Shown in pieces: positions 12,001-24,586 of a stretch of 64,000 nucleotides of DNA. Position numbers and translations under genes: made by a program. The notes below the pieces were generated by a model. It did no database searches. It was not told the DNA's origin and saw only the letters and a list, made by a program, of their open reading frames with translations. Within the stretch, counting starts at the first letter, position 1. Each line of letters starts with the position of its first letter. Where the stretch lies: assembly GCA_021234155.1 (NCBI GenBank), contig JAJEKV010000027.1, positions 16,340,891-16,404,890 of the forward strand, given 5' to 3'. This DNA comes from Isoetes taiwanensis (lineage: Eukaryota; Streptophyta; Lycopodiopsida; Isoetales; Isoetaceae).

Positions 12001-13262
12001 CAGGCCAAGAGAAGCATTGAGAAAGTTTGGTAGGCTGGCTTAAGAGCGTTGTTTTAAAGCGCTCTTACATAATCCGTCTTCTTGCAGCTCAGATTTTTCA
12101 AAATGATCATTGCTTTTATCCTGCTCGTGGGTTGTCAGATCTATTTGCTTTTGTAAGTATAAGGTCATGTGTGTTGTATCCGATAACATAAAACTCTTTT
12201 AGTCAAGACTATGAGTAATGCTTGGTGTAACATATTTTCAGAATATGGAGCATGCCTTATATGAATGCTTGTGATTCTTCTGTTAAACTCTCGGGTATAT
12301 ATGCCAAGACAAGGGTCATCAAATCCTTTGCGCAAATACTGGTACATAATGCAAATAAGTGCTCATATGTACTAGGTAGAAAATGTTCATAATAACCATG
12401 TATTGGCACTTATTCTACCCAAATTGATGGAGAATGAGCTGACATGTTGCTACACATACTGCAGTAACTTATTGGGGGATCCCAAAATGGTCAGCAAAGG
12501 GTTTCTTAGCTAGATGAAAATTACAGAGCAGAACACTTTCACAATTTCGAGTTTCTATTTTGAAACATCTGTTTACTATTTCTATATTCCCATATGCCCC
12601 AACTCTGCACTTTCACATTGCAATAGTTGAAGTTAAACCTTGACAACTTAAACTGTCAATGTCCATTGTTTATGCACAAATCAAAGATGAAGTTAATGTA
12701 CGATCAATTGCACTATAAATTTCATCATTTCTAATGCCTTAGAATGATCTGCACATATGGCACAGTATACAAATTGCATATTTCAAAAAGTGTTAATAAA
12801 TGTTGTGGAATATTAATGTACCGTCGAAGTTCTAGATTTCATATGTCTAAGTTCTAGATTTCATATGTCTAAGTTGTACATTTCATATGTTAAACCTATT
12901 TACGGCTTGACTTTATCTAGGAAAATCTTGAGGAACCCCAAGGGGAATTGAAATCTTGAATCTTCATAATAAAATCTTTAATAAGCTAACGCAATGCAAA
13001 GGTGCTGTGAGGGGAATATGACAACAATCATGGAGATTTTAGTCTCAAACCTTAGGCTAGCCTCAACTTTAGAACTTAATATCTTGATTTTTGGGTTGCC
13101 CCTAAGGGGGCAAACCCTTGTTTATGTGGGTTTATGGCATATCCAAGCATATGCCGGCATATGCTTAGAATATGCTGGTGACTGCTCCAAACTGGCTGTT
13201 GCCAGTAAACTCTCGGTCAGCTCTGTTGCCGCCGGAACCCCTTCAGGACTCCAGCTTCAGCT
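9013..13262. other. No supportable gene; small duplications only
   Basis: No conserved protein motif was recognised on either strand. Local repeats: GACCACGGAATTA-type units at 10,675-10,733 (about 29 bp, two copies), a 27-bp pair at 11,826-11,885 (CATGCAAGTAAGAATT core) and three 22-bp copies near 12,829-12,890 (AAGTTCTAGATTTCATATGT). A good TATA box (TATATAAATAAA) sits at about 11,173-11,184, and splice-like signals flank 11,575-11,640 (TTGCAG before, GTATCT after). No reading frame there could be tied to a family, so a decayed or unrecognised gene cannot be excluded. Confidence 0.5.
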
Positions 13263-13617
13263 ATGGCTATGCCGGTCGCCGTGTTGCTCTTCTTTTTGCT
13301 TGCAGTCCATACTAATGATGCCGACAGAAGCTACATTGTCCATGTTCTCATTTTGATAGCCACGAGCCTTGGTATGCCTCCACTCTCGCCGCAGTTCGAG
13401 GTCGGGTGGTCATGTGACAGCAGCATTATGAAGAGAGGGGATTGATCCATGTATATGACTGTATTTTTCAGGGATTCGCCGCTAAGCTTACTCCGGAAGA
13501 GGTTGCAACGATGGAAAAAATGGTTGGCTTTGTGATGATGTTCCCAGATGACTTCTTCAAATTCCCTCTCTCTACTTCTTTTTGCATAAATTCTATTTCT
13601 TTTCAGCCCATTGATCC
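13263..13617 (+). pseudogene. Subtilisin-like protease, signal peptide and I9 propeptide relic
   Basis: Plant subtilases are secreted serine proteases made with a signal peptide and an I9 inhibitor propeptide. Here an ATG at 13,263 opens a hydrophobic signal peptide (MPVAVLLFFLLAV) followed by RSYIVHV, the first strand of an I9 domain. After a frameshift, SHFDSHEPWYASTLAAV follows. After a second shift comes VYDCIFQGFAAKLTPEEV then ATMEKMVGFVMMFPDD, the classic end of the I9 domain. The frame then meets a stop at about 13,615. No catalytic Asp, His or Ser region was found downstream. It is a broken 5' fragment with two frameshifts, not a working protease. Confidence 0.75.
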
Positions 13618-16551
13618 GTAGTTCGGCCCATCTTTGATTTCCCAAAAATATCCCTTCCGGTTCTTCAAACCATCCGTTCCAGAGGCTATTTTAAAAAAAA
13701 TGCTCTCTCGACTTTCTGACACCGACAAGTATGCTTAAAAGAATATATTGTTAATGATTTTCTTCGTATTCTATTCAATGTCAGGATGATGAGCTTGCAA
13801 GCTTTTGGTGCCGAGGTGCACAGTTTGTTAAATGGTTCAGATTGCCATATGTTAGGGAGATCCTTAGACAGAAGGTTATTGGTTCTCAGGAGTCAACAGA
13901 CATTGTAGTGCACTCTTAATGTTACAGGAGATGGGCCCTTGTTATTGGCTTGGTCTACCTGCTTGATTAGTTCAAAATCGTGTCCATTTTTCTACAAGGA
14001 TCTCCAATATCAAAGATCCAAGTTTTTTGATGTGTGTTGCATCTTAAATTGAGCTCTCTCATGTGAACTCCAACAGTTAATAGTTACTTGGATCAGATAT
14101 TTTTGACGACCAACTGACCTTCCTTCCTCAAACCATTTTCTTTCCCTCAATTATTATTTCTTTTCTAGACACCACCCAGAGTGCCAAGCATAGGATGTAC
14201 AGCACCACCTTTGATGTATTTGAGAGAAGAATGGGAATCCGGTTCTTTAAAGTTTCTGCAGGTGCACTCCCTAAATTTGCTTCTTTTAATTTTTTGGATG
14301 TTGCAGTCATGTTGGCTGCTTTTACAACATATTTCTGTATGTAAGGTAAATCCCCTTTTGAACAAAACTTGCTACTCGATGTGAAGGATTTTCAGATGTC
14401 TAGAAGTAGGTTTTATTGCTAAAAGATCTTATTGAGAACATCTGATACTATTGGGATTTAAGAGGGCCTTAAGACATTTTGTGCTGTTACAAAAGCATGT
14501 TTTAAGCTTTGATACTTTCTCTGCAATTCTTATTGGGAATCAAGGAGCAAGTTATATTTAAAACGAAAGGGAAGAAGAATGAATGAAGTAGATGGAGATG
14601 ATGGAAGCTGAGTTGCAAGAAATTTGAGCAGATTAAATTGATGTGCTTTTAAAGGTCAGAAGATAAAAATGTGGAATTTCGTTCACATGTATGTAGATCC
14701 AAAATTGGCACTACAGATATTCTCTAGAGTCTAGGAAATAAGATGTTTCTATAAGATGCATAGAATATTTGCTAATATTTTGTTCTATATTACATTATAT
14801 ATTACACAGTCTATACTGGCCTTTGAAGTTTACATGGGAGTGTGCGTAAAGTGGTAAAGGTAAAGAAACTTTGCTATGCATAGTTAATGGTCAGAGACTT
14901 GTCCATCTCAGGCCCAAGCCATTCGATTTTGCAATTGTTGATGAAATGGGAAAATTCAGTGCAGGGCCATAGTATTCTAAATCAATCTTTGGATCGTGAG
15001 CATAGCCAACAAAGAATGCTGCATGCTATCCTGTTCCCCGCGGACTTCATTGCTGACTGTGTAACAGTCGAACTTCAATCTCAATGTTTTTGGTACGTTT
15101 ACTCCTAACATTCAGTGTTTTCCTGTTGTTTTTCTTACGTTATATATTCTGCAAATTGCTTCGTGTATGTTTTCTGAATTTTCAACAGTTCAAGATGCAT
15201 AACAGACATGATTGGCACATAAGATAATCAGTATAGACTCTTCATGACTCTTCATTTCTAGAATGAGCAGGAGCAGGAGGAGCAGGAGCAGGAAATATGA
15301 GGATTAGTGCCCTATGAGCTACTAAATATGGCTAGAAAGTTAAGTGGGATTCACAAGCAATACGTCCATATAGTCTCCATCTTGTTCTTGGTCATAGTGA
15401 GGAAATAGATGAACACGCTGAGTGCGCACTTAACGGTGGTGACGCCTTACTACAATCATGGCTCCAATTTGAGCATTTCTTCGAAGAAAGTATTAACCAA
15501 TTAAATTTCCTCTCTTACTCTGAGAGTCCGCAAGCACTTTGCTGTTGAGACAAAGGAGGGGCTGAATATCAAATTTGAGAATTCTCATGTGTATTGTGTC
15601 TGTGCTTCCTGTCATTTTTTTTTACTTCTCTTAAATCCAGCCATGCCTCATCATCCAGAAACGATTACAGTTGCTGAGGTCACATATCAATCGTTAAGCT
15701 GTATCCAAAGCTTTTTAGTATGACAGGTACTGCAAACACAGTTGTGTTGCTACTTTACTGGCCCATTCCAGCTGAGTACCATGAACGGGATGCGTTCATG
15801 TTTAAACCATGGGCATGTCCTGTCATGTTAAAACCACATCAAACATGAAAAAGAAAATACACGGCAGATTTAAGGCTGGTTTTAACATGAGCATCCAAGT
15901 AGAGTTACAATGCATTATTAATTCTTGTATAAAATAATCCAGAGGGGGTGATTGCACCAAATTATCCCCTTCTTAACCGGCAGGTCCTTGGTCATCTTAG
16001 ATCTTGGCCGTTAGATTTAGCACGGTTATTAACTGTAAGTCCCCTGATAAACAGGCTGGGCAGAAAGAAACATGCGACAAACCGGCTATATCAGAAATGA
16101 TCAGGCCATTGCGTCATAAAACATGCGTTAGAAGAAAGTTTGGTTTCTTTTCTTTCAAAATCGTTGCAATAGCCATTAATTTTTTTGTGACAATGTTTTT
16201 TTTTTCCAGGTCAATTTTTTGCCATCATCTGCAGCAACGCTCTTGCTTTGTTGTAACTAAAGATTTGAAGCTTCAAGACGTGGCAGCTGACGTGTCCGAC
16301 TGAGGTGGCCATATAAAATGCTTTTTTTACCATTTTCCCTTCTCTCTTTCTGTGCTTCAACTCTGCGGCTATGGCATTTCTATGTAGGGATTAGTTTTTG
16401 CATTTAGATGCTTAAAACATGTGCAGATCCTGAATAATCATTAGGATTAGATTGCCTTATGGTTTAGTTTGTATGTGCACTGCCATGAAACTACAAATGT
16501 GCCACCAATCAGGTTTGTTATTGCATATGGGTGAGGGGATGCATTCTTTAG
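13618..16551. other. No supportable gene
   Basis: Short exon-like frames occur on the plus strand (for example 13,786-13,919, ending VVHS then stop after a plausible AG acceptor, and 14,888-14,975 with FAIVDEMGKF), but I could not link them to each other or to a family. A GAGCAG microsatellite lies at 15,262-15,292. Otherwise the DNA is AT-rich and featureless. Confidence 0.4.
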
Positions 16552-18567
16552 CTCTACAAGAAATTTATCGCGGAGGCCGCCGCGAACATTTCTCTTCATC
16601 GACTCTATATATTTGGATCGTTCTATGTAGAGTTCAAACATTGTCAAGAAGGTATAGTCTTTGAAGAAAGTTGGTCATTTATAATATGTTCCTCATACTT
16701 TTGAATATTCAATTTATGGACAATTCATAACACATCAAAAGTCAACTATAGAAATGGGAAACAAATGCAGTAGTCTAAACATCAGTAGCATATGAATGAA
16801 AAACGTTCAACATCATGAAATTGGAGGTAATCCAACCTTTGCATCATAGGAAAGAGAGATGTCAAAAAAGACATCATCTATGTACCAATAGAAATCCAGC
16901 ACAAATTATGCATTGCTTTCATGCGCTAGAAATGCGTTTCGTGCTTTTGCTATTGTTTATGCACCAAGTTTGATCATATTTTTCTGTGGCATAACTTCTT
17001 AACCTTTCTTTTCAAAGTATGCCACAAGATGAATTTGGTGCTTCTGATTCTTTACAGTTGGATTAAATAACTCTTCTTTTCAAAAGGATCTATATCAGAA
17101 CGTAGCAATCAAGATAAGGTCTTCTTCTACAAAAGAATAGTCGGTGCTAAACAAAAAGCCCAATTTTAACAGGGGCTTCTTGAGGCCAAGACCATACCAC
17201 ATGTGCAGGTCAAGGTGCCATGGTGCCAGGTCACAAATTTGCAAACCTTAAAGTACCCCACAAAGTATTAAGGGAAAAAAAAAAAAAGAGAATGCTCCGT
17301 GCTAAATTAGGTTAGTTGTTTAAGACAGATAGAGCAGCAAAGGAATAGTTCAAAAGCAAACTGCAACTCAAAAGAAATGTTATATGTGCAATCTCTTAAA
17401 TCGATTAAGGCAAGGTAGAGATAAGCAGATGCAAAAGGGAAGCCTCTTTCTTCCTATTTGCTTTGGGGCAGTTTCAGCAAAGAGGGAATGCATCATATCA
17501 TGGATTAAGCTAAGCAGAGCATAAGCAGGAAAGGCTCCAGAGATACATGGCAAAGTTTTTTTACAAATCTAGCCTTGGAGCTCTATAGACATAATAGAAC
17601 AGCAGAGCAGAAGAAGTGCCTCAATCAAACAAAGGGGAAGTAAAGGATTGCAGATTGTGATCCAGAGAAAACACAAGCTTATATCACCATCAACATAATA
17701 GCTTTAGATATTTTAGATTAGCATGAATACTGAACCTTTCCTCTTGCTTCTCCGGATCTTAATTTCCAAAAAAAAAAAATACCAATCACTTAGGAAACCT
17801 GGCAATATACTCTGCAAGTATATGCAATGTTGGTGATCCAAGGGACTAGAAAAACAGTGAAACTTAGAATCAAACAGCTATACAACATACAGATGAACAG
17901 AGTAACGATGGCTAATACATCTCGATTTCTCTAGAAAAACTATGGCTGATACCCTGCAACTGGAGTTCCCATTCACAAAGCTTAGTCTTCACGATAGCCT
18001 CTTCGCAAGGGTAGACTTAGACAAAAAATCATAGCGCTGGGCTTAAATCCCAAAAGCCCAACTTTGCAGACTCAATTCGTCGAGTTGCTTACTGCCTAGA
18101 GCCCAGCTGTTTTGCGTTGGTGCAGAGATCAATTGGTTTTTTGGAGGAGCGGGATCAACATTAACCCTCATAAATCAGGTCTGAAAGGCCCTAGTATGAA
18201 AATCCATAGTAGAAGGGGTATGGCCTTATATAGTTGTGAATACAGGGCATCTTGGCAAATACTAAAAAATACAGGTGTTGTGGCACCTATAACACATTGA
18301 TAAACTGTTGGAAGTTTAATTGGTGCATCGATGGAACGATTCCTACATGGATGGAATGAATGTTTGTGGAATAGTTTTGTAAGTTGATGCATACGAAATA
18401 GCCTAGCCGCATTTGAAACAATCCGATTGAACTCGAATGATTTTTATCATTGGACAAACACAATCGATTTTGAAGTCAATTCAATAACCAAGAAGCTTCT
18501 CTGTACTTCACAGGAAATCAGGCCATTTTACAGATAAATTGGATTTGATAGATAATCGATCCATTTT

Positions 18568-18750
18568 ATGACGTTCTGTAGAGATCAAATGCGGAAAAAG
18601 CCCAGTCCAAATACCTACAAAGATCGTGGCAGGGAGCAATTTGCCTTGGTTCTTGCTGAATTAGATGCTAAAAGAAAATTCATTGCTGCTAGAATAGGCA
18701 AATCGCCTAAAGAAATCAAGTTCCAAGCAGGAGAGGCAGTAAAAACTTAA
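18568..18750 (+). CDS. Short unrecognised frame next to a membrane-protein relic
   Basis: A 60-codon frame with ATG at 18,568 and stop at 18,748-18,750. It is basic and rich in Lys and Arg, with a soluble, helix-prone middle (EQFALVLAELDAKRKFIAAR) and the tail KSPKEIKFQAGEAVKT. Composition looks like a real protein rather than a chance frame, but I do not recognise the family. It lies 40 bp upstream of, and in a different frame from, the membrane-protein frame at 18,789-19,349. It could be an exon or frame-shifted part of the same gene. It sits inside the CACTA-like segment, so it could be captured host sequence. Confidence 0.3.
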   Translation: MTFCRDQMRKKPSPNTYKDRGREQFALVLAELDAKRKFIAARIGKSPKEIKFQAGEAVKT

Positions 18751-18788
18751 TTCCGGTTGTAATAACTGCTTCAAATCCTAATTCTTAA

Positions 18789-19349
18789 CCGAGTAAGGCT
18801 ATAAACGCTGATTTTTCTTGTCTTTCTTTGACGAAAGCCCTGCTTACGAGAAAAGCTGAAAAAGAGGGCCAATATGCCACTGAACGTGCATCAATCCCTC
18901 TTTCTGATTCTTCTTTAGGTGATAATTCGTCGATTACCATTGTTACGGCAACTCTGCTTCTATCTGGCGCCGAAATAGGGCTCATATGGCTATGGCCGGC
19001 GGTTTACTCCGCGTTGATTTCTTTAATCCCGCTCTTTTTTCTGCTAACATTTATCAAGATGACAAATTTCTCTGTTTCTCATGCAATTTCTCCAAGAATT
19101 TCAAATAACCAGGGCATTTCAGAGATTAAAAGATCGGCAGATGAAAAGCAGAGGCAGATTAAACAAGAGCAAAGTCTTCTGCGGAAAAGTGCTTATACTG
19201 GAATGCCAATTTGAGGCATTCTTTCTCTTGTTCTGGCAGTGCTGACAATAGGAAGAATTCCGGCAATTCTCATCACAACTATGGCGTGGTACATTTACCC
19301 TGTTATTCAACCACTAGTTGCAGATTTCTCAGCAAAAAAAATCTCTTGA
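18789..19349 (+). pseudogene. Unrecognised multi-pass membrane protein frame with one in-frame TGA
   Basis: The frame is open from 18,789 to 19,349 apart from a single TGA at 19,212-19,214. The first half has a polar N-terminus and then two hydrophobic stretches (SSITIVTATLLLSG and SALISLIPLFFLLTFI), then a charged loop rich in Lys and Gln. After the TGA the same frame resumes at once with a third and fourth hydrophobic stretch (GILSLVLAVLTIG and AILITTMAWYIYPVI). Hydrophobicity continuing across the stop suggests a TGG-to-TGA change. There is no start codon in good context, so it may be an internal exon. Family unknown; location inside a CACTA-like segment is compatible with a captured gene fragment. 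Confidence 0.4.
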
Positions 19350-19518
19350 ATCTGTACCTGCGTTCCAGGATAAACACTGTGCTGCCAAAATTTTCCAAAG
19401 CAGCTTTCTTAACAAAATCGCCCATAGTCATCTGCGCAGCCAGTCATCTGGGCAGTCTGCGGAAGCCGCTCAACTGACCACGCCTTCTTTTACACCCAAG
19501 CTTAAAAGTATGAAGCAT

Positions 19519-19618
19519 CCAAGAAATTTGCTTGCAGAGCAAGAAATCATAGATTTTACTCCAAGAAATTTGCTTGCAGAGCAACAAATCATAGATTTTA
19601 CTTTTTTTTTTTTTTTTT
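19519..19618. repeat. Two 41-42-bp tandem copies followed by a T17 tract
   Basis: CCAAGAAATTTGCTTGCAGA occurs twice (from about 19,519 and 19,561), each followed by AATCATAGATTTTACT; the second copy runs directly into a poly(T) run at about 19,602-19,618. Such a poly(T) could mark the 3' end of a minus-strand retroposon, but I found no matching target duplication downstream. Confidence 0.65.
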
Positions 19619-21687
19619 AAGTTTTAGTTATTTTTAATACACGTGTCATGCTCATATATTTTCTTGGGACGGAAATATTACAATCAAACAAAAAAGGAAG
19701 GTGCCTTATATATGTTGTGAAAGCATAGATAATTGTTTCTGTCATATGCAATTGAATGCATTTTTATTAAAAGCATTAGAGATGGGGACTACAGTTAGTA
19801 TTTTGGCAAAGCTGGCTGATAACAGTCAGTCATTGTGCTTGTGCTCTTTAGCTAGATGTGCCCTTAAATAGCTCCCTGCTAATAGGTGATAATATTCTTA
19901 TGAGCCCATAGTGATTAATGACCGCCATATGGGCACATGGCATATTTTAATTTGCATGTTGCTAGAACTAATCTAAAAATGAATGCTAAATTTGCTACTA
20001 GGCATATTCACTTGTGGATCTTGTAGCTTAGGCGTATGACACTATTGAAAGTTTTATGTAGCCAGGAAGTGAATGCCCTAATGTGTTGTAGATGGTAATA
20101 TTTGCATTAGCTTGGTGATGAATTAAAGAGTAAGGTGGCTCGTGCAATCATATGCAGCTAGGGATATGCCACTTATAGGCATAATATGATCTAAATAACA
20201 TAGCTGAGTTTAAATCTAATGCAATTGGATTTCTCTGCAGTTTAACCAGATTTACAAAGCCCCCTCTGAACATGATAAGAAAGGGCATATGGTTTTAGGG
20301 AGTATGAATGTCTTCATGCCTTGTTATTTTGTTGGTTACAAGCAAGTTAAATTTCCTTTCATTCTTTACTACCGTTCTGTATCTTCACAACAGTTTTTTG
20401 TGCAAGCACCCTCTGCCATTTGCTTTTCTTGCCTCATTCCACTCGCTTAGACACAGCTAATGCGTCTTTCTCCAATTCTTCTTGTTCTATGGCCTTATAT
20501 CCAGCTTATTCTTGCCCTATGCATGGTCACATCTTGTCCAAAAATATTTGCAACAGATATGTATCGACACCCTTGCCAAGGCCTGATCATCTGCAAGAAA
20601 GCATTCTTCAATTAAAGCATGTACAAAGCTAGTCACCAATGGAGCGTCCTTAACATCTGTCCCAAACAACTCTTAACTGGTCATTGAATTTCGGCATTCT
20701 CCTCTTGTCAATTTCAGAGGAACCACGTTGAATGTTGAAGAAGAGAACCTCTGCTTCCTCAATCGGATTAGGTTTTGGGATTAAGCTCAAAATCATGAAA
20801 GAAATTCTACAGTGCCAAGTTTTGGGAAGTTGTATGTGATGAGCATGAAATTGATCACACTGGAACATATCATGGAACATCTGATCTGTAGCTTGGACGC
20901 GTAAATGTATATTACAACGAAGCCGGCAGTGGCAGATACGTTCCTAGAGTCGTATAATCCTATTAGGATATTTTGCAGACCTTGATGAGTTTAGTTACTA
21001 TTGAAGGTTCAGTACTTCGCTGAGACTATTGTTGTCATATTTGCATAAGCTACCTACTTTCTATTCGCAAGTATTACACCTTTACTTATAGATCTAATGG
21101 CTACTTCAGTCTCATATTGGTAGACAAAGAAACATACATTTGTAGTGACAATGTACAAAGATTTTAAGCTTGCATTTCCTATTATTTTTGCTAAAAATAC
21201 CTCTTCGTCTAACAACACATGCTTCAAAGATCGCAAGACAGTTTGCTACAGACCTGGCATTAAGAAAACGACACCCTATGTTCATAGTATTTACATGGCT
21301 TCACACAATTCAAGAAACAGCTAGCGCAAAACAACAAAACAGAAACCATAAAATATAATTCTCTGGGCATTGAAGGGCAACCCCTCGTGCGCAGCACCTT
21401 GTTAAATTTCTCAAATTCCAAGGTCGAATTAGAAACTCGATGAACCGTTGGAAGACTAACGAAATCTTGATAGAATCTCGATAAATCTTGCAATAACAAA
21501 CCACTTGAAGAATTTGGAGGAATCTAGGAGAATTTTGATAAAGTATGGGAAATCTGAAGGGAATCTTAGGGAAACTTAAGAGGATCTAGGGGAGTCTTGG
21601 GGAATTCAGTCCCAAACGATATATTTTGTAGCTAGCCTCAAATTTTAGATCTTTGATGTCATAATTTTTAAATATCTTCGCATCGCA

Positions 21688-21799
21688 AGGATGTCCAGAA
21701 TTGAGATCTATTCAACTTAGCACAAAACTTCTTTTGCAGCGAGTTGGAGAAGAGAAATGTTCGCGGCGCCCGCAAGGCCGCCGCGATAAATTTCTTGTA
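21688..21799 (-). mobile_element. CACTA-family right-end segment
   Basis: This 110-bp segment ends in CCGCGATAAATTTCTTGTA and matches 53,838-53,926 along its length (shared TTTTGCAGCGAGTTGGA core and GGCCGCCGCGATAAATT end). The copy here has an extra GC-rich insertion with GTTCGCGGCGCCCGCAAGG. GC-rich subterminal repeats are typical of CACTA elements. Confidence 0.55.
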
Positions 21800-21994
21800 A
21801 CATATAACAAGAAGCACCCTATCCATGACTACTTATTTTGGAAAGCGATATAAGTAAACTCTTCAACTCCAAACCATGACTGCTTCTACCATCTGGTTGC
21901 TTAATTCATATTTATTATATTCTCCATCTTCCCTCTTCTTATTATAGTCTGAGCATGTTGCACGCAGACACTACTGTAGATCAGGGGGCGGCTT

Positions 21995-23085
21995 AATTGA
22001 AGGATAATAGACTGTGTTGCCTAAGGTCTTCTATGTTTGCAGCATCCTTCGACATGCCGGCATCAGAATATATGCCTGCCATAAGAACATGTCCGCCCCC
22101 ACACTGGGGATCTAACTGGGTAACCTGATCAAAGCATTATGTCCATGCAATAATATCCGGTTCAATTATTTGGAGAAAGTTCTCTGCTTCATTTAAATGT
22201 CCTGCACGGCCAAGCAAATCCACCATGCAATGGTAGTAGCGAGCATCTGGGATAATGTTATGGTGCTCCCTCATGGACAAAAAGTAATTCCGACCCTCAT
22301 CAACAAGGCCTGCTTGACCACATGCAGAAAGAACAGTGGTAAATGTCACGTCATTTGGCTTGACGCCTTCTCGACACATGTTTTTAAATCACTGAATGGC
22401 AAGTTCAAAGTTGCCACACTGTGCATAGCTTGCAATCATTGAGCTCCATATAATGCAATCTTTGTCTAACACTTTCTCAAAAACACTGCATGCCTCATTC
22501 AAGCTTCCACATTTTGCATACATATCCATCAGGGCACTTCCAATGATGGCATCTGAGTGAATCCTAGGGCAACAATCGCTTATGGATGAGCCCCGCCTTG
22601 ATCAATAGCCCCAATGCTGCCACATGCTTTCAATGCACTTGAGAATGTGACTCTATATCGACTTCATGCCGCATTTTGCATTTTTTCAAAGCATTCAAAA
22701 GCGTAGAAAAGGGTTCATTATTCGGATATAACCTACAACCATATAGCTGTCCATGAAACCAAATCTCGATTTGGCAAGTATGTTGAAAAGATTGCATGCC
22801 TCGTCCATGTTCCCACATTACATATCCAGATATCATAGCATTCCATAAGACAACATTGTCCTTTTGCAAAGTATCAAACACTTTACGTGCCTCATCCAAG
22901 CCGCCACATTTGGAATACATGTCAATTAGAGTACTTCCGGCGAATTCATCCGGTGAAGACCATGCTTCATGATTTCATTATGGATGCATCTTCTTCATGA
23001 TTTCATTATGGATGCATCTTCCTTGGTTCACATCTAAGGAGCCAATACATGCTTTCAAACCAAAGCAAGATAGACATGTTTGTCA
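21995..23085 (-). pseudogene. Pentatricopeptide repeat (PCMP/PLS type) protein pseudogene
   Basis: PPR proteins bind organellar RNA and act in editing, splicing or stability. On the minus strand, reading leftwards: KACIGSLDVNQGRCIH near 23,050; LIDMYSKCGGLDEARKVFD and NVVLWNAMISGY (22,780-22,930); ALMDMYAKCGSLNEA (about 22,500); then GVKPNDVTFTTVLSACGQAG, YHCMVDLLGRAGHLNEAE and LMAGIYSDAGM (22,040-22,380), the usual order up to the E region. The frame is broken by a TGA at AIQ-stop-FKNM (near 22,391), a stop after DIIAW (near 22,136) and several frameshifts between 22,560 and 22,760. A 27-bp direct duplication sits at about 22,970-23,020. It cannot encode a whole PPR protein. Confidence 0.85.
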
Positions 23086-24379
23086 CTCTTCACACGACAT
23101 TACCATTCTCTCAAATAAGTGTAAAAGCTGTCTCATGTGTACCGAGAAAGGACATGGGCTCCTAAAATTGCACTCGGTAAAAACGACTTGGTTTGGGAAC
23201 CTTGCTAAATGCTTCATTCGATTCCATCAAGCTCCCACAAAGAGGCAAACCGGGCGAATCGGATGGTCATTCAAAATGGCCACCGATTCCCCTCCACTGT
23301 GACCCACCAAGGACTGCAATCTCCTACAAAGATCCGGATCTTGTTGTGTTCCAAAGCCTTGCAATGAAAAATAAACATGTTTTCTAGGCATGGGTATGCC
23401 CCTTTGTCCCATAACCCTTTGCCACACATCCGAGTGCATCGTCTAAGTTTTGATTTGGCAAAGACACGAAGACCAAAACAGCCTCAACCTACCAAGCAAG
23501 GAGAATTACATTAAAGAAAAAGACAGCGATATATAAATTTTTACCTCATCGACAACCGAGCCAAAACATTTTGTCACGAAGGTATCTTCGAGTTTGTCGA
23601 TGTTTATCACCTCATATGAATACAAGTTCATTTGGAAAAAAAAAAAAAAAAGACGTAAATCGAGAATGTGGTCTTACGGTATATATGCGGTCCTCTAACA
23701 ATCATGGTCGGATGCCATGATCCTTGCCATACGCAACCGGCTTGCTCATGGGTCAGGCGAGAAAAAGTATAATTTTGTTGGTTCATTCGAGATGGGGAGA
23801 ACTCGTCTCTCTTTGCTGATCCGAGAGGGTTGGATTCATCACCCTTACGAAATTATTGAGAGGGATTGTCGTCATGTTTGATAATGAATTAGGGTTTCTA
23901 CACGACGACAAAAAAGCAAAGAAGCAAAGACACTCCTCCAAAGGCAAGCAATCTCTCCCAGATAGATTCAAATGACCTCCAAATGACATCTTTGTGTAGA
24001 TTCCAGAGAGACATTGGCGTAAGAAGGAAGAAAATAGAGATAGAAACGCCAGCATAACTTCCAACGCCCTTAAACACGCTGGAATTTCCATGTATTTTCT
24101 TCACCGTAGATGAAATCAAACGGTTGAAATAGCTTCCACCTGCACAAAAATCCCACCTGGCAGCAACGTGGACACTCTAGAATTGCTTCAAAATGTCCAC
24201 TTGCATTTGTGCAAACGTGCCAAAAACAATCATAAAATCGTGCAAAACAATAGTAGAAAACAATATTTTCTTTTCCACGAGAAATATAGATAGATATAAG
24301 TAACAAATGCCATAATGGCCACACAAATGGGATGACGATTGTTGAAGACCATCCCCACCGCTAAAATACTTCACGTGCA

Positions 24380-24586
24380 AAATGATACTTCGGGTGCCAT
24401 GCCATTGCAGTTGCCATTGCAGAAGCGAGTCACAAAAAACAATCTAGCCGGCAGTCCTTATCCTTAAGCCCCATCCATCGATGAAATGATACTTCGGGTG
24501 CCATGCCATTGCAGAAGCGAGTGCGGTGGCACAAAAAACAATCTAGCCAGCAGTCCTTATCCTTAAGCCACATCCATCGATGGGGA
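24380..24586. repeat. Tandem duplication, about 103 bp per copy
   Basis: AAATGATACTTCGGGTGCC starts both copies (24,380 and 24,484) and CATCCATCGATG ends both. The first copy carries an extra TTGCCATTGCAG and the second an extra GCGGTGG. Non-coding. Confidence 0.85.

Larger units (their letters stand above)
16552..21799. mobile_element. CACTA-like element or element derivative with 19-bp terminal inverted repeats
   Basis: TACAAGAAATTTATCGCGG at 16,555-16,573 is repeated as its exact reverse complement at 21,781-21,799. Inside the terminal 19 bp both ends continue with GC-rich sequence ending in CGCGAACATTTCTCTT. The left end reads CTCTACAAGAAA, one base from the CACTACAAGAAA start of plant CACTA (CMC) transposons. 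The right outer bases have decayed, so a 3-bp target duplication cannot be read. A second right-hand end of the same family lies at 53,838-53,926. No CACTA transposase motif was recognised inside. The two ends may belong to one 5.25-kb non-autonomous element or to two separate remnants. Confidence 0.5.

Noticed and set aside
14888-14975. FAIVDEMGKF stretch suggesting a SecA-like or other ATPase exon
   Set aside because: Single short match in memory; no Walker motifs and no connected exons.
15400-15560. TVVTPYYNH-like stretch suggesting callose synthase
   Set aside because: One short motif with no neighbouring conserved blocks and a stop just upstream.
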